A stretch of 64,000 nt of DNA from Flavobacteriales bacterium UBA6051 (GTDB lineage Bacteria > Bacteroidota > Bacteroidia > Flavobacteriales_D > Crocinitomicaceae): NCBI GenBank assembly GCA_002427735.1, contig DIYP01000006.1, positions 254,364 to 318,363 on the forward strand, read 5' to 3'. Positions 50,515-59,400 of this stretch are shown piece by piece (the stretch's first letter is position 1; each line of letters opens with the position of its first letter). The translations under genes were made by a program, and so were the position numbers. The notes under the pieces are model-generated. The model was not told the origin of the DNA. It ran no database searches and saw only the letters and a program-made list of their open reading frames with translations.

Positions 50515-51507
50515 ATGCCACACATTAAAAATGCTCTGATTCGCTATCGTATCATCGATAAATGTATCCGCAACAAGTATAAACCATTTCCAAGCAAGCG
50601 TGATCTAAGAGAGGCATGTGAAGAATCGCTTTATGGTAGCATCGATGGAGCGCATATTTGTGATTCTACTATTGAAAAAGATATGTATGCTATGCGCGAA
50701 GAGCACGATGCTCCAATAAAGTATAGCAAGCGTGAAAAAGGCTATTATTACGAAGATCCTGATTTTAGCATTAATGATATTCCTTTAACAGACGAAGATC
50801 GTGAGGCACTTAGCTTTGCCGCCCAAACGTTGATGCAGTTTAAGGACGTTGCTATGTTCAAGCAATTTGGCAGTGCGATTGATAAAATTGCAGATCGAAT
50901 AGAACTTTCAGGAGAGGATGACAGTGATCAATTTATACAGTTTGAGACTACTGCATCAGATGGTGGTAGCGAATTTTTAGCGCCTTTATTGGAAGCTACA
51001 AAACTGAATCAAATTGTAACGTTTGATTACGCAAGTTTTGTTAGTGGAGAGTTAAAACCACGTAAAGTACTACCATTACTCTTAAAGCAATACCGTAATC
51101 GTTGGTATCTTATTTCTTTTGACCTAAATAAGGCAGATTATATCACTTACGCTTTTGACAGGATGGAAGATTTGGAAGTGCTAAAAGAAACGAAGAAGCG
51201 TCCAGAGGGGTTTAACTCTGATAATTACTTCAAGCACGCTATCGGAATTACAAGCGGGAATGATGACCCCAGTGAAATTGAATTAAAGGTAAATACCGTT
51301 GCCGCCAAGTACCTTGATTCACTTCCTCTACATTCCTCTCAGAAAGTAAAAGAGATGTGCGAAGATCATTTTATTTTCACATTAAAAGTGACAATCTCTG
51401 AAGAGTTGATAAGAGAAATTCTGAGTTACGGTGGTGAAATTCAAGTGCTGAAACCTGAATCGTTGAAGAAAGAAATCAAAAAACGAGCGCAACGGATGTT
51501 GTCCTAA
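50515..51507 (+). CDS. WYL-domain transcriptional regulator
   Basis: 330 residues. The N-terminal about 80 residues form a winged-helix-like region (RYRIIDKCIRNKYKPFPSKRDL, DSTIEKDMYAMREE in part). The WYL module lies about residues 160-240 with the core YRNRWYLISFDLNK and the ITYAFDRM strand; a WCX-like C-terminal region follows. WYL domains bind nucleic acid or nucleotide ligands; members regulate DNA-damage responses, phage defence and other genes. No defence system is adjacent. It may bind the palindrome upstream. Its stop abuts the next gene's stop with no spacer. Confidence 0.88.
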   Translation: MPHIKNALIRYRIIDKCIRNKYKPFPSKRDLREACEESLYGSIDGAHICDSTIEKDMYAMREEHDAPIKYSKREKGYYYEDPDFSINDIPLTDEDREALSFAAQTLMQFKDVAMFKQFGSAIDKIADRIELSGEDDSDQFIQFETTASDGGSEFLAPLLEATKLNQIVTFDYASFVSGELKPRKVLPLLLKQYRNRWYLISFDLNKADYITYAFDRMEDLEVLKETKKRPEGFNSDNYFKHAIGITSGNDDPSEIELKVNTVAAKYLDSLPLHSSQKVKEMCEDHFIFTLKVTISEELIREILSYGGEIQVLKPESLKKEIKKRAQRMLS

Positions 51508-52560
51508 TTATTGCACTAAGACGTTTATGTAAATGGATACACTTGGAGAGGTCTCAGGCGTCAGAGTGAACAGTATACTTTCGCTCGAGTAATCTCCTGA
51601 AGAAGGAATAAAATTTCCATCTAAATCGGCAAATGCAGTTAAGTAGTATGTATCGGGATGAACATAAGTCGCGTTGAAGGAGTTTTCTGATGAAGTAATA
51701 TCGATGGTCCTAACAACTTTTGTATCAATATTACCAAGGTTGACATTTCCAGAGGCATCAACCAGAGGTTCTTTGGAAACATAAAATAGGAGCTTCTCAT
51801 TTTGTACGGATGCCCCCCTTGTAAAGTTTATATCAAAATCACTCAAATGTCCATGATCGCTTCTGGGAAAAGGATCCTGAGATTCCATTAAGAACAGCGC
51901 AGATTCTGGGTCAACGAGTGAGTTAAAGGCATTGTTCATGTTGACCTCTGAAACCATTTGTGGAAAGCTGAATAAATCCGTTGCTGGTTGGTCAAAACTA
52001 GGATTCAAATTTTTTCCAGCAAAGCTCATATGAAGAATAGGGTCATCTAATGCACCACTATTATCCTTATACGCATCAAAATAGATAGAATCATTTCGGA
52101 ATCTTAACTCCATGTAGCTTCTTTGCACACCGCCAACCGCATCTACCAATCTATAGTATTTCGTTTGACCCGAATCATTGGCCTGATCAAGAACAAAATA
52201 AGTAGCGCGATATTGAGGGCCAAGCCAACCTCCGTTGCGAGCCATAATCTGTTGTTTGCCTTCGAAATCTGCTACAAAAAAAGATGTGATGATGTTTTGC
52301 GCTGTTGCACCTTCATAAATAGAATGAACATGCGAGGAGGATATCGGTCTGAAATCAAAGGTGAACCAACTATAAAAGCCATATGCTGTTTCATTCGTCC
52401 CTACCCAGTGACCCGAAACTTCAGACAGAAGACTAAACCCAGTGATAGAAGATGAGGTCGTAGGCTCTTCATCTTCGGAAACCGGATCTTCCGCTTTAGA
52501 ACATGAAGTGATAGTTGCAATCAATAAAGCAAGCGTTGTACCTAGAAAGATCTTAGTCAT
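51508..52560 (-). CDS. Lipoprotein of unknown function
   Basis: 350 residues with lipoprotein signal (LATITSC, Cys at about residue 20) and an acidic linker (SKAEDPVSEDEEPTTSS). The mature part alternates beta-strand-like segments including YAFGYSW-type and NATYVHPDTYYLTAFADLDGNFIPSSGDY (in part), which recalls an Ig-like C-terminal module. No known domain recognised with confidence. Converges with the WYL gene. Confidence 0.75.
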   Translation of the reverse strand: MTKIFLGTTLALLIATITSCSKAEDPVSEDEEPTTSSSITGFSLLSEVSGHWVGTNETAYGFYSWFTFDFRPISSSHVHSIYEGATAQNIITSFFVADFEGKQQIMARNGGWLGPQYRATYFVLDQANDSGQTKYYRLVDAVGGVQRSYMELRFRNDSIYFDAYKDNSGALDDPILHMSFAGKNLNPSFDQPATDLFSFPQMVSEVNMNNAFNSLVDPESALFLMESQDPFPRSDHGHLSDFDINFTRGASVQNEKLLFYVSKEPLVDASGNVNLGNIDTKVVRTIDITSSENSFNATYVHPDTYYLTAFADLDGNFIPSSGDYSSESILFTLTPETSPSVSIYINVLVQ

Positions 52561-52598
52561 TGTTCACATTTCTTATATAAAACGAAAATACGTAGAAG

Positions 52599-52657
52599 TT
52601 ACTTGTGCGCAATAAAGTAATACTCTTCATTTTCATTGAAATCACGCTTAACTCATT
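52599..52657 (-). pseudogene. Decayed copy of the 3' end of an FkbM-methyltransferase gene
   Basis: On the minus strand this stretch, read with one single-base deletion, gives N-E-(frameshift)-K-R-D-F-N-E-N-E-E-Y-Y-F-I-A-H-K-stop. The intact FkbM gene ends D-E-F-K-R-H-F-N-D-N-K-E-Y-Y-F-V-A-H-R-stop (53333-53392). Twelve of 18 alignable residues are identical and the two stops stand in the same relative place. It lies downstream of the 211-residue gene, so that gene is bounded by a methyltransferase end on each side. Homology beyond about 52660 was not seen. Confidence 0.75.
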
Positions 52658-52700
52658 TTTGCCGATCGAATGTTTTAAGGGCGAAGTGATTGCTGGAACG

Positions 52701-53336
52701 TTAATAATAGACAGCCGCTTGATTCGGCAATTGTTTTTCCAATAATGCTAGAAGCAGCCTTGACTCTTCTCGCTCATATGAAATGAAAACAGAAGAGAAA
52801 GATGTTGGTGAAGACTTGATATAAAAACCACCAGCGTTTTTGATGCGTTGGAGGTGAACTTCAGCAATTGGTATAAAAGTCTTTCGCTTCAAAATCCCTG
52901 TGCGTATCTCAATTCCTTTGCTGTCAAGTTTAACTCCCGCCAGTTCAATTGTTTGCCCAAGCTTCAGATTTTTTAAGCATTTGTCTACTGTTGGATGTAC
53001 GATATATTCACGGAAACCTTTGAAAAGTGCGTTATAGGCGGATCGATAGCGTTTTTTCTTACTTTGATCTGCGAGATCATTGACATGAAAATTGATAACG
53101 TGACTTTTAAGGTCTTGAGTAATTATCGTAGCAATGTAGACCGTTCCCATATTCTCGTTCAATGAAAAATGATTGAAAGATCGAATATCCCTCCATTGAA
53201 TGATCACATCGTTATAATGAATTCCAATTTCACCCACTTTCAACGTTGTTGATTTAGGGATCGGATTATAGATTTTGATATCGAACGATTCAGTTTCCAG
53301 AAAAAGGATTTTAGGGCTAGGTGAGTTAATGATCAA
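52701..53336 (-). CDS. Hypothetical protein, beta-rich, coupled to FkbM gene
   Basis: A 211-residue protein without signal peptide or membrane helices, with alternating hydrophobic beta-strand pattern and two similar halves (ITTQDLKSHVINFHV; VHLQRIKNAGGFYIKS) that could be PH-like modules; this is inference from pattern. Its ATG overlaps the stop of the FkbM gene by 4 nt (ATGA), so translation is coupled. I do not recognise the family. Confidence 0.7.
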   Translation of the reverse strand: MIINSPSPKILFLETESFDIKIYNPIPKSTTLKVGEIGIHYNDVIIQWRDIRSFNHFSLNENMGTVYIATIITQDLKSHVINFHVNDLADQSKKKRYRSAYNALFKGFREYIVHPTVDKCLKNLKLGQTIELAGVKLDSKGIEIRTGILKRKTFIPIAEVHLQRIKNAGGFYIKSSPTSFSSVFISYEREESRLLLALLEKQLPNQAAVYY

Positions 53337-54055
53337 CGGTGGGCAACAAAGTAATACTCTTTGTTGTCATTGAAATGACGCTTAAACTCATCACGGTTCA
53401 AAGGTTGATCGTTGTTCAGATATGCCTTAAGTAATGAAACGTTGAGTCCTATTTCTTTCGTCAAGAAGTCGAACAGTTCGCAAGGTTCCGTTCCGTAATA
53501 GTCACTTGCTCCCATTCCACACTCAAATATAATCGTAGGCTTATTCTTGCTCAGGAGTTTTTGGCCACCTTTAAGCACGCCAAATTCTCCTCCTTCTACA
53601 TCGATTTTTACAAAATCAATTTTCGTATCCTCAGGAATCACTTCATCCAATGGGCGCAATTCAACATTTATCTCTTCGATATCAGGATTCTCGACCGCAT
53701 ACTGGCGTTTTTGTAATCCACTGTAGGCAGGAGCATTTTTGACATATTGAAAAGAAGCTTTTCCGCTTTCATCCGCCAGAGCGTAAGGAAATATTGTTGC
53801 GCGACTGAGGTACTTTTCTTTCAGTCGGTCATAAAGGGATGGAATAGGCTCAAATCCAAAGTGAGAACCTTGCGGGGCAAGCCTTAGAATACCGTCAAGG
53901 ATTTCACCTTTATGACAACCAATATCAATACAATTAGAATCTTCGTGAATGGTGCGTTTCATGATAGATTTCGTCAGGCGGTCATACTCCAGATTTTTAG
54001 TTAAATCCAGATGCATAAAATTCAAGACTTGACGAATAATATCTTTGTAACCCAT
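53333..54055 (-). CDS. FkbM-family methyltransferase
   Basis: A 240-residue SAM-dependent methyltransferase. The nucleotide motif CIDIGCHKGE is near residues 42-51; the family motif KIDFVKIDVEGGEFGVLKG lies around 150, with IIFECGMGAS after it. FkbM enzymes methylate hydroxyl groups, often on glycans or polyketides. No glycan cluster surrounds it. A -7 box TATCTTTG on the minus strand (54109-54102) is well placed. Overlaps the next gene by 4 nt. Confidence 0.9.
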   Translation of the reverse strand: MGYKDIIRQVLNFMHLDLTKNLEYDRLTKSIMKRTIHEDSNCIDIGCHKGEILDGILRLAPQGSHFGFEPIPSLYDRLKEKYLSRATIFPYALADESGKASFQYVKNAPAYSGLQKRQYAVENPDIEEINVELRPLDEVIPEDTKIDFVKIDVEGGEFGVLKGGQKLLSKNKPTIIFECGMGASDYYGTEPCELFDFLTKEIGLNVSLLKAYLNNDQPLNRDEFKRHFNDNKEYYFVAHR

Positions 54056-54101
54056 GAAATCTGCTCTACCGTAGTTCGACCCTATTGATTTAGTGCGGAT
54101 G

Positions 54102-54109
54102 CAAAGATA
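54102..54109 (-). promoter_or_regulatory. -7 box of the FkbM gene
   Basis: Minus-strand TATCTTTG, identical to the box of the rpsL promoter, 47 nt before the FkbM ATG. No TTG lies at the expected distance, so only the -7 element is supported. Confidence 0.5.
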
Positions 54110-54167
54110 CTAAACTTTTAGTACCGCATATTCTGCTTTCTGGTTATCTTCGTAGAAAACTGAAAAC

Positions 54168-54941
54168 ATGGAATTACAGGTCAATCATTTGAACGGCGTT
54201 TGTGAGTTAAAATTAAATCGCCCTGACGTTTTTAATTCATTCAATAAGCCAATGGCAATGGCTTTGCAACAGGCGCTCGATGATTGTGCCTCAAATCCGG
54301 AAGTACGAGCAATCGTTATAACTGGTGAGGGAAAAGCATTTTGTGCTGGGCAGGATTTGGCCGAAGCCACTGATCCAAATGGACCGGCGCTTCAATCCAT
54401 TGTTAAAGAGCATTATAATCCAATTATTCTAAAGATTCGATCCATTGAAAAACCAGTGATCGCTGCGGTGAACGGAGTAGCGGCCGGTGCAGGTGCGAAT
54501 ATTGCCTTGGCATGTGATATTACTATTGCCAAAGAGAGTGCAAGTTTTATCCAGGCGTTTTCGAAAATTGGATTGATTCCTGATTCTGGAGGAACGTTTT
54601 TTCTTCCGAGAATAATAGGGTCACAAAAGGCTATGGCATTGATGATGTCTGCTGATAAAGTAACTGCAAAAGAGGCGGAGCAAATGAACATGATTTATAA
54701 ATCAGTTCCTGACGAAGCGTTTGAAGGTGAAGTAGCGTCTTTTGCTTCAAAATTGGCTAAAATGCCAACGCGTGGACTCGGGTTGACAAAGAAGGCTGTT
54801 AATCAGAGTTTGTTTAATTCGCTCGAAGATCAGCTAAATGTGGAAGAAGCTTTGCAAACTGAGGCAGGACAAACGCATGATTTTAACGAGGGCGTTGCTG
54901 CATTTTTGGAGAAGCGAAAGCCTGAATTTAAAGGAGAGTAA
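54168..54941 (+). CDS. paaG: Enoyl-CoA hydratase/isomerase, PaaG type
   Basis: 257 residues of the crotonase fold: GKAFCAGQDL (oxyanion hole), AAVNGVAAGAGANIALACD, and the PaaG-type active-site segment GLIPDSGGTFFLPR with the catalytic Asp. PaaG isomerises ring-1,2-epoxyphenylacetyl-CoA or double bonds in beta-oxidation. Next gene is a 3-hydroxyacyl-CoA dehydrogenase 64 nt downstream, typical of a phenylacetate-type or general beta-oxidation pair. Other paa genes (A-E, K, Z) are absent, so the narrow substrate is not certain. Confidence 0.85.
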   Translation: MELQVNHLNGVCELKLNRPDVFNSFNKPMAMALQQALDDCASNPEVRAIVITGEGKAFCAGQDLAEATDPNGPALQSIVKEHYNPIILKIRSIEKPVIAAVNGVAAGAGANIALACDITIAKESASFIQAFSKIGLIPDSGGTFFLPRIIGSQKAMALMMSADKVTAKEAEQMNMIYKSVPDEAFEGEVASFASKLAKMPTRGLGLTKKAVNQSLFNSLEDQLNVEEALQTEAGQTHDFNEGVAAFLEKRKPEFKGE

Positions 54942-55005
54942 GCGAAGTTGAGTCAGTTCGATACATGGCTGAAGGATAAATGTACTATTAAGAAATAAAG
55001 GAATT

Positions 55006-56163
55006 ATGACAGTAGGAGTTTTAGGAGCTGGAACAATGGGATCAGGAATTGTTCAGGTTGCGGCGCAAAATGGACATGACGTTATTTTGGTAGATCTGAA
55101 TGAACACATCTTAGGGAAGTCGAAGGAGCAGTTAGCAAAGATCATGAACCGGTTAGTGGAAAAAGGGAGAGTAACGGCGGATGATGCGCAGCAAACGCAG
55201 GAGAGAATCACCTACAGTCAGGATATCCATGACTTTAAAGATTGTGGAATTATTATAGAGGCAATTGTTGAAAATCTAGATATTAAATCGAAAGTATTTG
55301 CACAACTTGAGCAAATTACTGGAGATAATTGCATTTTAGCTTCAAATACAAGCTCATTATCGATTGCATCCATTGGGGCTTCTCTTGAAAATCCAGAGAA
55401 GATTGTGGGAGTTCACTTTTTCAATCCAGCACCACTAATGCCATTGGTAGAAATAATACCTGCAGTACAGACTTCGGAAAACACATTGAACAGCGCAAAA
55501 TCATTGATTGATGGTTGGGGTAAAGTAACGGTTGTTTGCAAGGATACTCCTGGATTTATTGTGAATCGTGTCGCCCGTCCTTTTTATGGCGAAGCATTGA
55601 GAATCTATGAAGAAGGGGTAGCTGATTTTGCAACGATTGACTGGGCAATGACCGCAATTGGAGGATTCAGAATGGGGCCGTTCACGTTAATGGATTACAT
55701 TGGAAATGATGTGAATTATACGGTTACCGAAACAGTGTTTAAGGCCTTTTATTACGATCCTCGCTATAAGCCATCATTTACGCAAAAACGACATTCAGAG
55801 GCAGGTTACTTCGGACGTAAATCGGGCAGAGGTTATTTTGATTATTCGGAAGGAGCAACTCGTCCCGAACCAAATGAAGATCAAGCCTTAGGAAAAGAGA
55901 TTCTTGAACGCATTTTGGTGATGCTCATTAATGAAGCGGTAGATGCTGTTTTCTTAAATATTGGTTCAAAGGAAGCCATTGATTTGGCTATGACCAAAGG
56001 AGTAAATTACCCGAAGGGCTTACTAAGCTGGGCGGATGAAATTGGTTTAGAGAATGTACTTTCCAAATTGGAAGCCATGTTCCACGAGTACGGTGAAGAT
56101 CGTTATCGCCCTAGTCCTTTAATGCGCCGAATGGTAGCGAAAGGCGAGAAGTTCTTCGCTTGA
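55006..56163 (+). CDS. paaH: 3-hydroxyacyl-CoA dehydrogenase, PaaH/PaaC type
   Basis: 385 residues. NAD-binding GAGTMG at 7-12, SNTSSLSI, and the catalytic HFFNPAPLMPLVEII segment, followed by FIVNRVARPFYGEAL and a duplicated C-terminal helical domain. It oxidises 3-hydroxyacyl-CoA to the 3-keto form using NAD. Paired with paaG. An alternative name is 3-hydroxybutyryl-CoA dehydrogenase; length and C-terminal repeat favour the PaaH type. Confidence 0.87.
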   Translation: MTVGVLGAGTMGSGIVQVAAQNGHDVILVDLNEHILGKSKEQLAKIMNRLVEKGRVTADDAQQTQERITYSQDIHDFKDCGIIIEAIVENLDIKSKVFAQLEQITGDNCILASNTSSLSIASIGASLENPEKIVGVHFFNPAPLMPLVEIIPAVQTSENTLNSAKSLIDGWGKVTVVCKDTPGFIVNRVARPFYGEALRIYEEGVADFATIDWAMTAIGGFRMGPFTLMDYIGNDVNYTVTETVFKAFYYDPRYKPSFTQKRHSEAGYFGRKSGRGYFDYSEGATRPEPNEDQALGKEILERILVMLINEAVDAVFLNIGSKEAIDLAMTKGVNYPKGLLSWADEIGLENVLSKLEAMFHEYGEDRYRPSPLMRRMVAKGEKFFA

Positions 56164-56181
56164 AACAAATAGCGTTCGTGG

Positions 56182-56697
56182 TCACTTATTGCGAATGATA
56201 TCTCGTATGCTGACAATATGGTGATCATCATGTTCAGCAATGAAAAAGAGCAAATCAACAGGGCGCATCAAAACATTTAGTCGCGGGTGCTTCGCAGTAT
56301 GTTGTTGAATTTCATCTTCTAATGATTCGAAGTATTGAATCGTTTGAGCGCGTCGTTTACTGAATTCATTTAATAGATCGCTGATCATTTGATCATTATG
56401 ATTTGCAGCGTTCGTTTTTTTGTTGGACATATCCGCAGCAACAAGTACTTCGGTTTTGGATGCAAACTGTTCCAGACGATTTACCCAAAGACTTTCCAAA
56501 TCTGTTAGATGACCAATGTGCTCTTTAATGTTCCAATGAGAAGATCCAACGTTAGAAAGTTCACGATCCGATAAATCAGCCGTGTAATGAACTAATCGGA
56601 TTTCCGTATCGCGCAGGCGCACCAGAACATTTTCTGTCCATCCGATATCAATATTCGTACAAAATACATGGTCAACCCACTTCTGCCTTTTTACCAT
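56182..56697 (-). CDS. DinB-family putative metal-dependent protein
   Basis: 171 residues forming a four-helix bundle with the DinB/YfiT His pattern: HWNIKEHIGHLTDLESLW (His near 60) and AEHDDHHIVSIRDI near the end, likely a Ni/Zn triad. DinB-fold proteins act in thiol transfer or stress responses; the exact role is unknown. Converges with paaH, 18 nt between stops. Confidence 0.85.
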   Translation of the reverse strand: MVKRQKWVDHVFCTNIDIGWTENVLVRLRDTEIRLVHYTADLSDRELSNVGSSHWNIKEHIGHLTDLESLWVNRLEQFASKTEVLVAADMSNKKTNAANHNDQMISDLLNEFSKRRAQTIQYFESLEDEIQQHTAKHPRLNVLMRPVDLLFFIAEHDDHHIVSIRDIIRNK

Positions 56698-56809
56698 ATC
56701 TTACCCATTTATGAATCGTGTTTAGTATAACATTGCACACGCTTTCAGTTACTTATCAAAAATACAATTATTCGAATTTCCTTATATTTATCATAACTAA
56801 AGAATTCAA

Positions 56810-57937
56810 ATGAAAAAGGCCCTATTCTCATTAGCATGTATAGCCGTTTTATCAGGATGTGGTGATCCTGCGGCAATTGTAAATACAACCACGGAGACAA
56901 AACGAATTCCTGTTGTTCTAACAGAAAATGACCTGTTCAAAGGTAATTTGATCATGGCGTTTTTAGATAATGAGGAAAAATTTGTTCAGGAGGCAAATGA
57001 GCTGTTCTTAAAAGGGCTGAACTCTTACAGAAATGAACAAAATCTTGATAGCGCTGATTACTATTTAAGCCATTCTATCTTAAAGGAACCCTCGGCAAAA
57101 GCTTATTTTGAATTGGGGAATGTTTACATGGATAAAAAGAAGTTTGAGAAAGCTTTGCTAGCCTATGGACTTGCTGAGCAACTGAACTATGAACCCTTTT
57201 CAAAAATCCTCTATAACAAGGCGTGCATTTATGCTTTGCAAGAAGATAATACAATGGCGGGAAGATATTTGGAATACGCATTGCAAGCTGGGTACAACAA
57301 TCTGGATCACATCAATAATGATGAAGATTTGGAAGGATTAAGAGGTACATACCAATATCGACAGGCGATTGAAAAAGGATTACAGGGAATGTCCAATGCA
57401 GAGAACTTGTTCTGGCTGCAATTTAAGAAGCAATTTGCCGTGATGGATATGCCTTTAGAACTTAAGATGGAAGCTTCCGAAGAGGAATTGCAAGCATTAA
57501 AGTATATATCTTATGATTACGAGAAATATATTGCTGAAATGCGCGATGAAGAGTTTTCTCGAGAAGTAAGTAAGGGGTTCTACTATTACGCCAGACCTTT
57601 TGAAACAGATGAGTATGTTGCAATAGTTTACATTGTGAAAGATGAGTTCATGGGGGAGTACGCACCGCTGACGTACCGCATGGCGACATTTACACATGAA
57701 GGAAAACTTATTGACAAGAAAGTAATCGGTGGTCGAGAGTTACTGGATGAGCCAATCATGGTGGCCACTGTGAACAAGAATAAAACAATTGACGTCGAAT
57801 TGATAAATCCAGTTTACGAAAACGACCCTGACGATTATGGTTATTATGAAAACCCTATGGTTTCATCTGAATCTGTTGGGAAGATGACATTTAAGTTGTC
57901 GAAATCTGGAAAAATTGAGCAACAAGTAGATGTTTAA
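56810..57937 (+). CDS. TPR-containing lipoprotein
   Basis: 375 residues; lipoprotein signal ending VLSGC (Cys about 17). TPR units at about residues 60-135: NSYRNEQNLDSADYYLSHSI, AYFELGNVYMDKKKFEKALLAY (in part) and KILYNKACIYALQED. The C-terminal 180 residues contain a globular region (YYARPFETDEYVAIVYI). Function unknown; perhaps a periplasmic scaffold. Ends 4 nt into the stop region of the convergent next gene (57934-57937). Confidence 0.8.
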   Translation: MKKALFSLACIAVLSGCGDPAAIVNTTTETKRIPVVLTENDLFKGNLIMAFLDNEEKFVQEANELFLKGLNSYRNEQNLDSADYYLSHSILKEPSAKAYFELGNVYMDKKKFEKALLAYGLAEQLNYEPFSKILYNKACIYALQEDNTMAGRYLEYALQAGYNNLDHINNDEDLEGLRGTYQYRQAIEKGLQGMSNAENLFWLQFKKQFAVMDMPLELKMEASEEELQALKYISYDYEKYIAEMRDEEFSREVSKGFYYYARPFETDEYVAIVYIVKDEFMGEYAPLTYRMATFTHEGKLIDKKVIGGRELLDEPIMVATVNKNKTIDVELINPVYENDPDDYGYYENPMVSSESVGKMTFKLSKSGKIEQQVDV

Positions 57938-58593
57938 GTCTTCTTAAGCAAATATTGAGGGTACTTCCACCAAATTAACAACTCTACAAACAACAGGTTG
58001 GGAATCCAGCTGATATAGGCAATAAGGATATACGTTTCACGCGGCCCTAAATCTATGTTGAATACATCGAAGAGATAAGCATAAAAACGCAAACTGACTG
58101 CGGAAAGTGTTAAAGCATAACTTCGCATATTCCATTTTACATGTGCTATATAGTCCTGTTGTTTTGCTTTTCTCAGTGCGATAAATGTGAATAATAACCA
58201 GAGTACAGAGAGCAAGACAAAACTTACCTGCGCTGGATAGCCACCATTGGCATATAGTGACATAACAAAAGCTGCTGGTCCTGTAACCAATAATACAACA
58301 ATTGTATAGGTGTAACCTGATGCCCTATGAAAACGCGGATATTTATTTAGTATCCAACGGCTGAATTGAAACAATCCACAAACAATGACGATGGGACTGG
58401 AGAATACATGTATGTAAAAACTAACGCGCCAAGGTCGGATATGGTAGATCAGTTGCTTGGTTGCTAAAAAGTCTACATTTGGCTCAAAGTAAATGTATGG
58501 AAGCGATAGTAGAATAAGAAGGTAAGAGGCATACGAAATGATTGCAAAAGTCAAGACATTCAGCAGACCGCGCAAAATTGATTTCAGCTGCAT
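57934..58593 (-). CDS. DUF2306-like multi-pass membrane protein
   Basis: 219 residues with about six to seven membrane segments; conserved His in FYIHVFSSPIVIVCGLFQFS, RFHRASGYTYTIVVLL and HVKWNMRSYALTLSAVSLRFY, matching the DUF2306 pattern (His in or near helices; family recalled, not checked). These may be haem- or quinone-linked. It begins 1 nt after the upstream lipoprotein gene stop, so it is likely co-expressed. Confidence 0.75.
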   Translation of the reverse strand: MQLKSILRGLLNVLTFAIISYASYLLILLSLPYIYFEPNVDFLATKQLIYHIRPWRVSFYIHVFSSPIVIVCGLFQFSRWILNKYPRFHRASGYTYTIVVLLVTGPAAFVMSLYANGGYPAQVSFVLLSVLWLLFTFIALRKAKQQDYIAHVKWNMRSYALTLSAVSLRFYAYLFDVFNIDLGPRETYILIAYISWIPNLLFVELLIWWKYPQYLLKKT

Positions 58594-58594
58594 A

Positions 58595-59359
58595 CTACCA
58601 GAACTGCGGGTAGAGTTCGCGTCCGTGTCCTTTTAAAATAGGCTCTCCCCATTCGTTTTCTACTAATTGGAACGTCATTTTTCGTTCAGGGAATTGACTA
58701 TTGGGCTGCCAGTCTATTGTAAGTGTTTTGCCCTTGAGTGACCATGTTCCTTTGACTTCAACCAGTTGCTCAACCCGTTCATTTTCATCAGTTGTCGGAT
58801 AGTATTCAAAAACACAAAGCCCATCGTTTTTGAAGCGGTAATCTCCAATTGTATCCGATAGGTAGCCCATGTAATCAGCAAAGTTTGTGTAATCGATATC
58901 ATCATTACCGCGAACCGTCGGTTTAACCATTTTCGCAAGCTTAAAATCCTTTTTAGGAATGCTTCCGCTATTTGATGTCCAAACACCCGAAGGCTCATAG
59001 TCGTTCCCGATGAAATCTAATGTGAATACACCATCGAATTTATGATCCCCCGGTTCATGCAATACAATTTGCACTGAGTCACCATGGCGCGTCACTTTTC
59101 CGTTCAGGTTGCGCTGCAATCCCTTGTGAATATTATATCCGATTGCATTTGTTTGACTCACATAATTAAGTATGATGCGAATATCACTCCCTCCAAAGTC
59201 ACCAACATACATTCCTCGAAGGGTGTCATAGTCAAACGTATCTTCGTCCGGAATGATTGGTTCAACCTCTGTTACTTCCACATTTTCTGTAACAGTTGGT
59301 TCTTGCGAGCAAGCAACAATGAGAAAAAGAATTCCAAACAGGAGTAGTCGATTTTGCAT
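58595..59359 (-). CDS. Lipoprotein with beta-rich modules
   Basis: 254 residues; lipoprotein signal ending LIVAC (Cys about 17) and an acidic linker. Two beta-rich lipocalin-like segments seem present (GMYVGDFGGSDIRIILNYV region and GTWSLKGKTLTIDWQPN region), typical of proteins measuring ligand or stress; function unknown. The second segment, G-T-W-x-L-K-x-x-x-L-T-I, resembles a lipocalin-like strand. Upstream of the DUF2306 gene by 1 nt. Confidence 0.75.
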   Translation of the reverse strand: MQNRLLLFGILFLIVACSQEPTVTENVEVTEVEPIIPDEDTFDYDTLRGMYVGDFGGSDIRIILNYVSQTNAIGYNIHKGLQRNLNGKVTRHGDSVQIVLHEPGDHKFDGVFTLDFIGNDYEPSGVWTSNSGSIPKKDFKLAKMVKPTVRGNDDIDYTNFADYMGYLSDTIGDYRFKNDGLCVFEYYPTTDENERVEQLVEVKGTWSLKGKTLTIDWQPNSQFPERKMTFQLVENEWGEPILKGHGRELYPQFW

Positions 59360-59400
59360 TTCAGTAAATATTGTTCACCACTAAATCTACAAAAGAAATT

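Noticed and set aside
50515..51507. Phage-defence island around the WYL regulator
   Set aside because: Neighbours are a T9SS cargo, lipoproteins and metabolic genes; no nuclease, reverse transcriptase or toxin gene is present.
53333..54055. Capsule or polysaccharide cluster around the FkbM gene
   Set aside because: No glycosyltransferase or flippase gene is nearby; only one unknown coupled gene.
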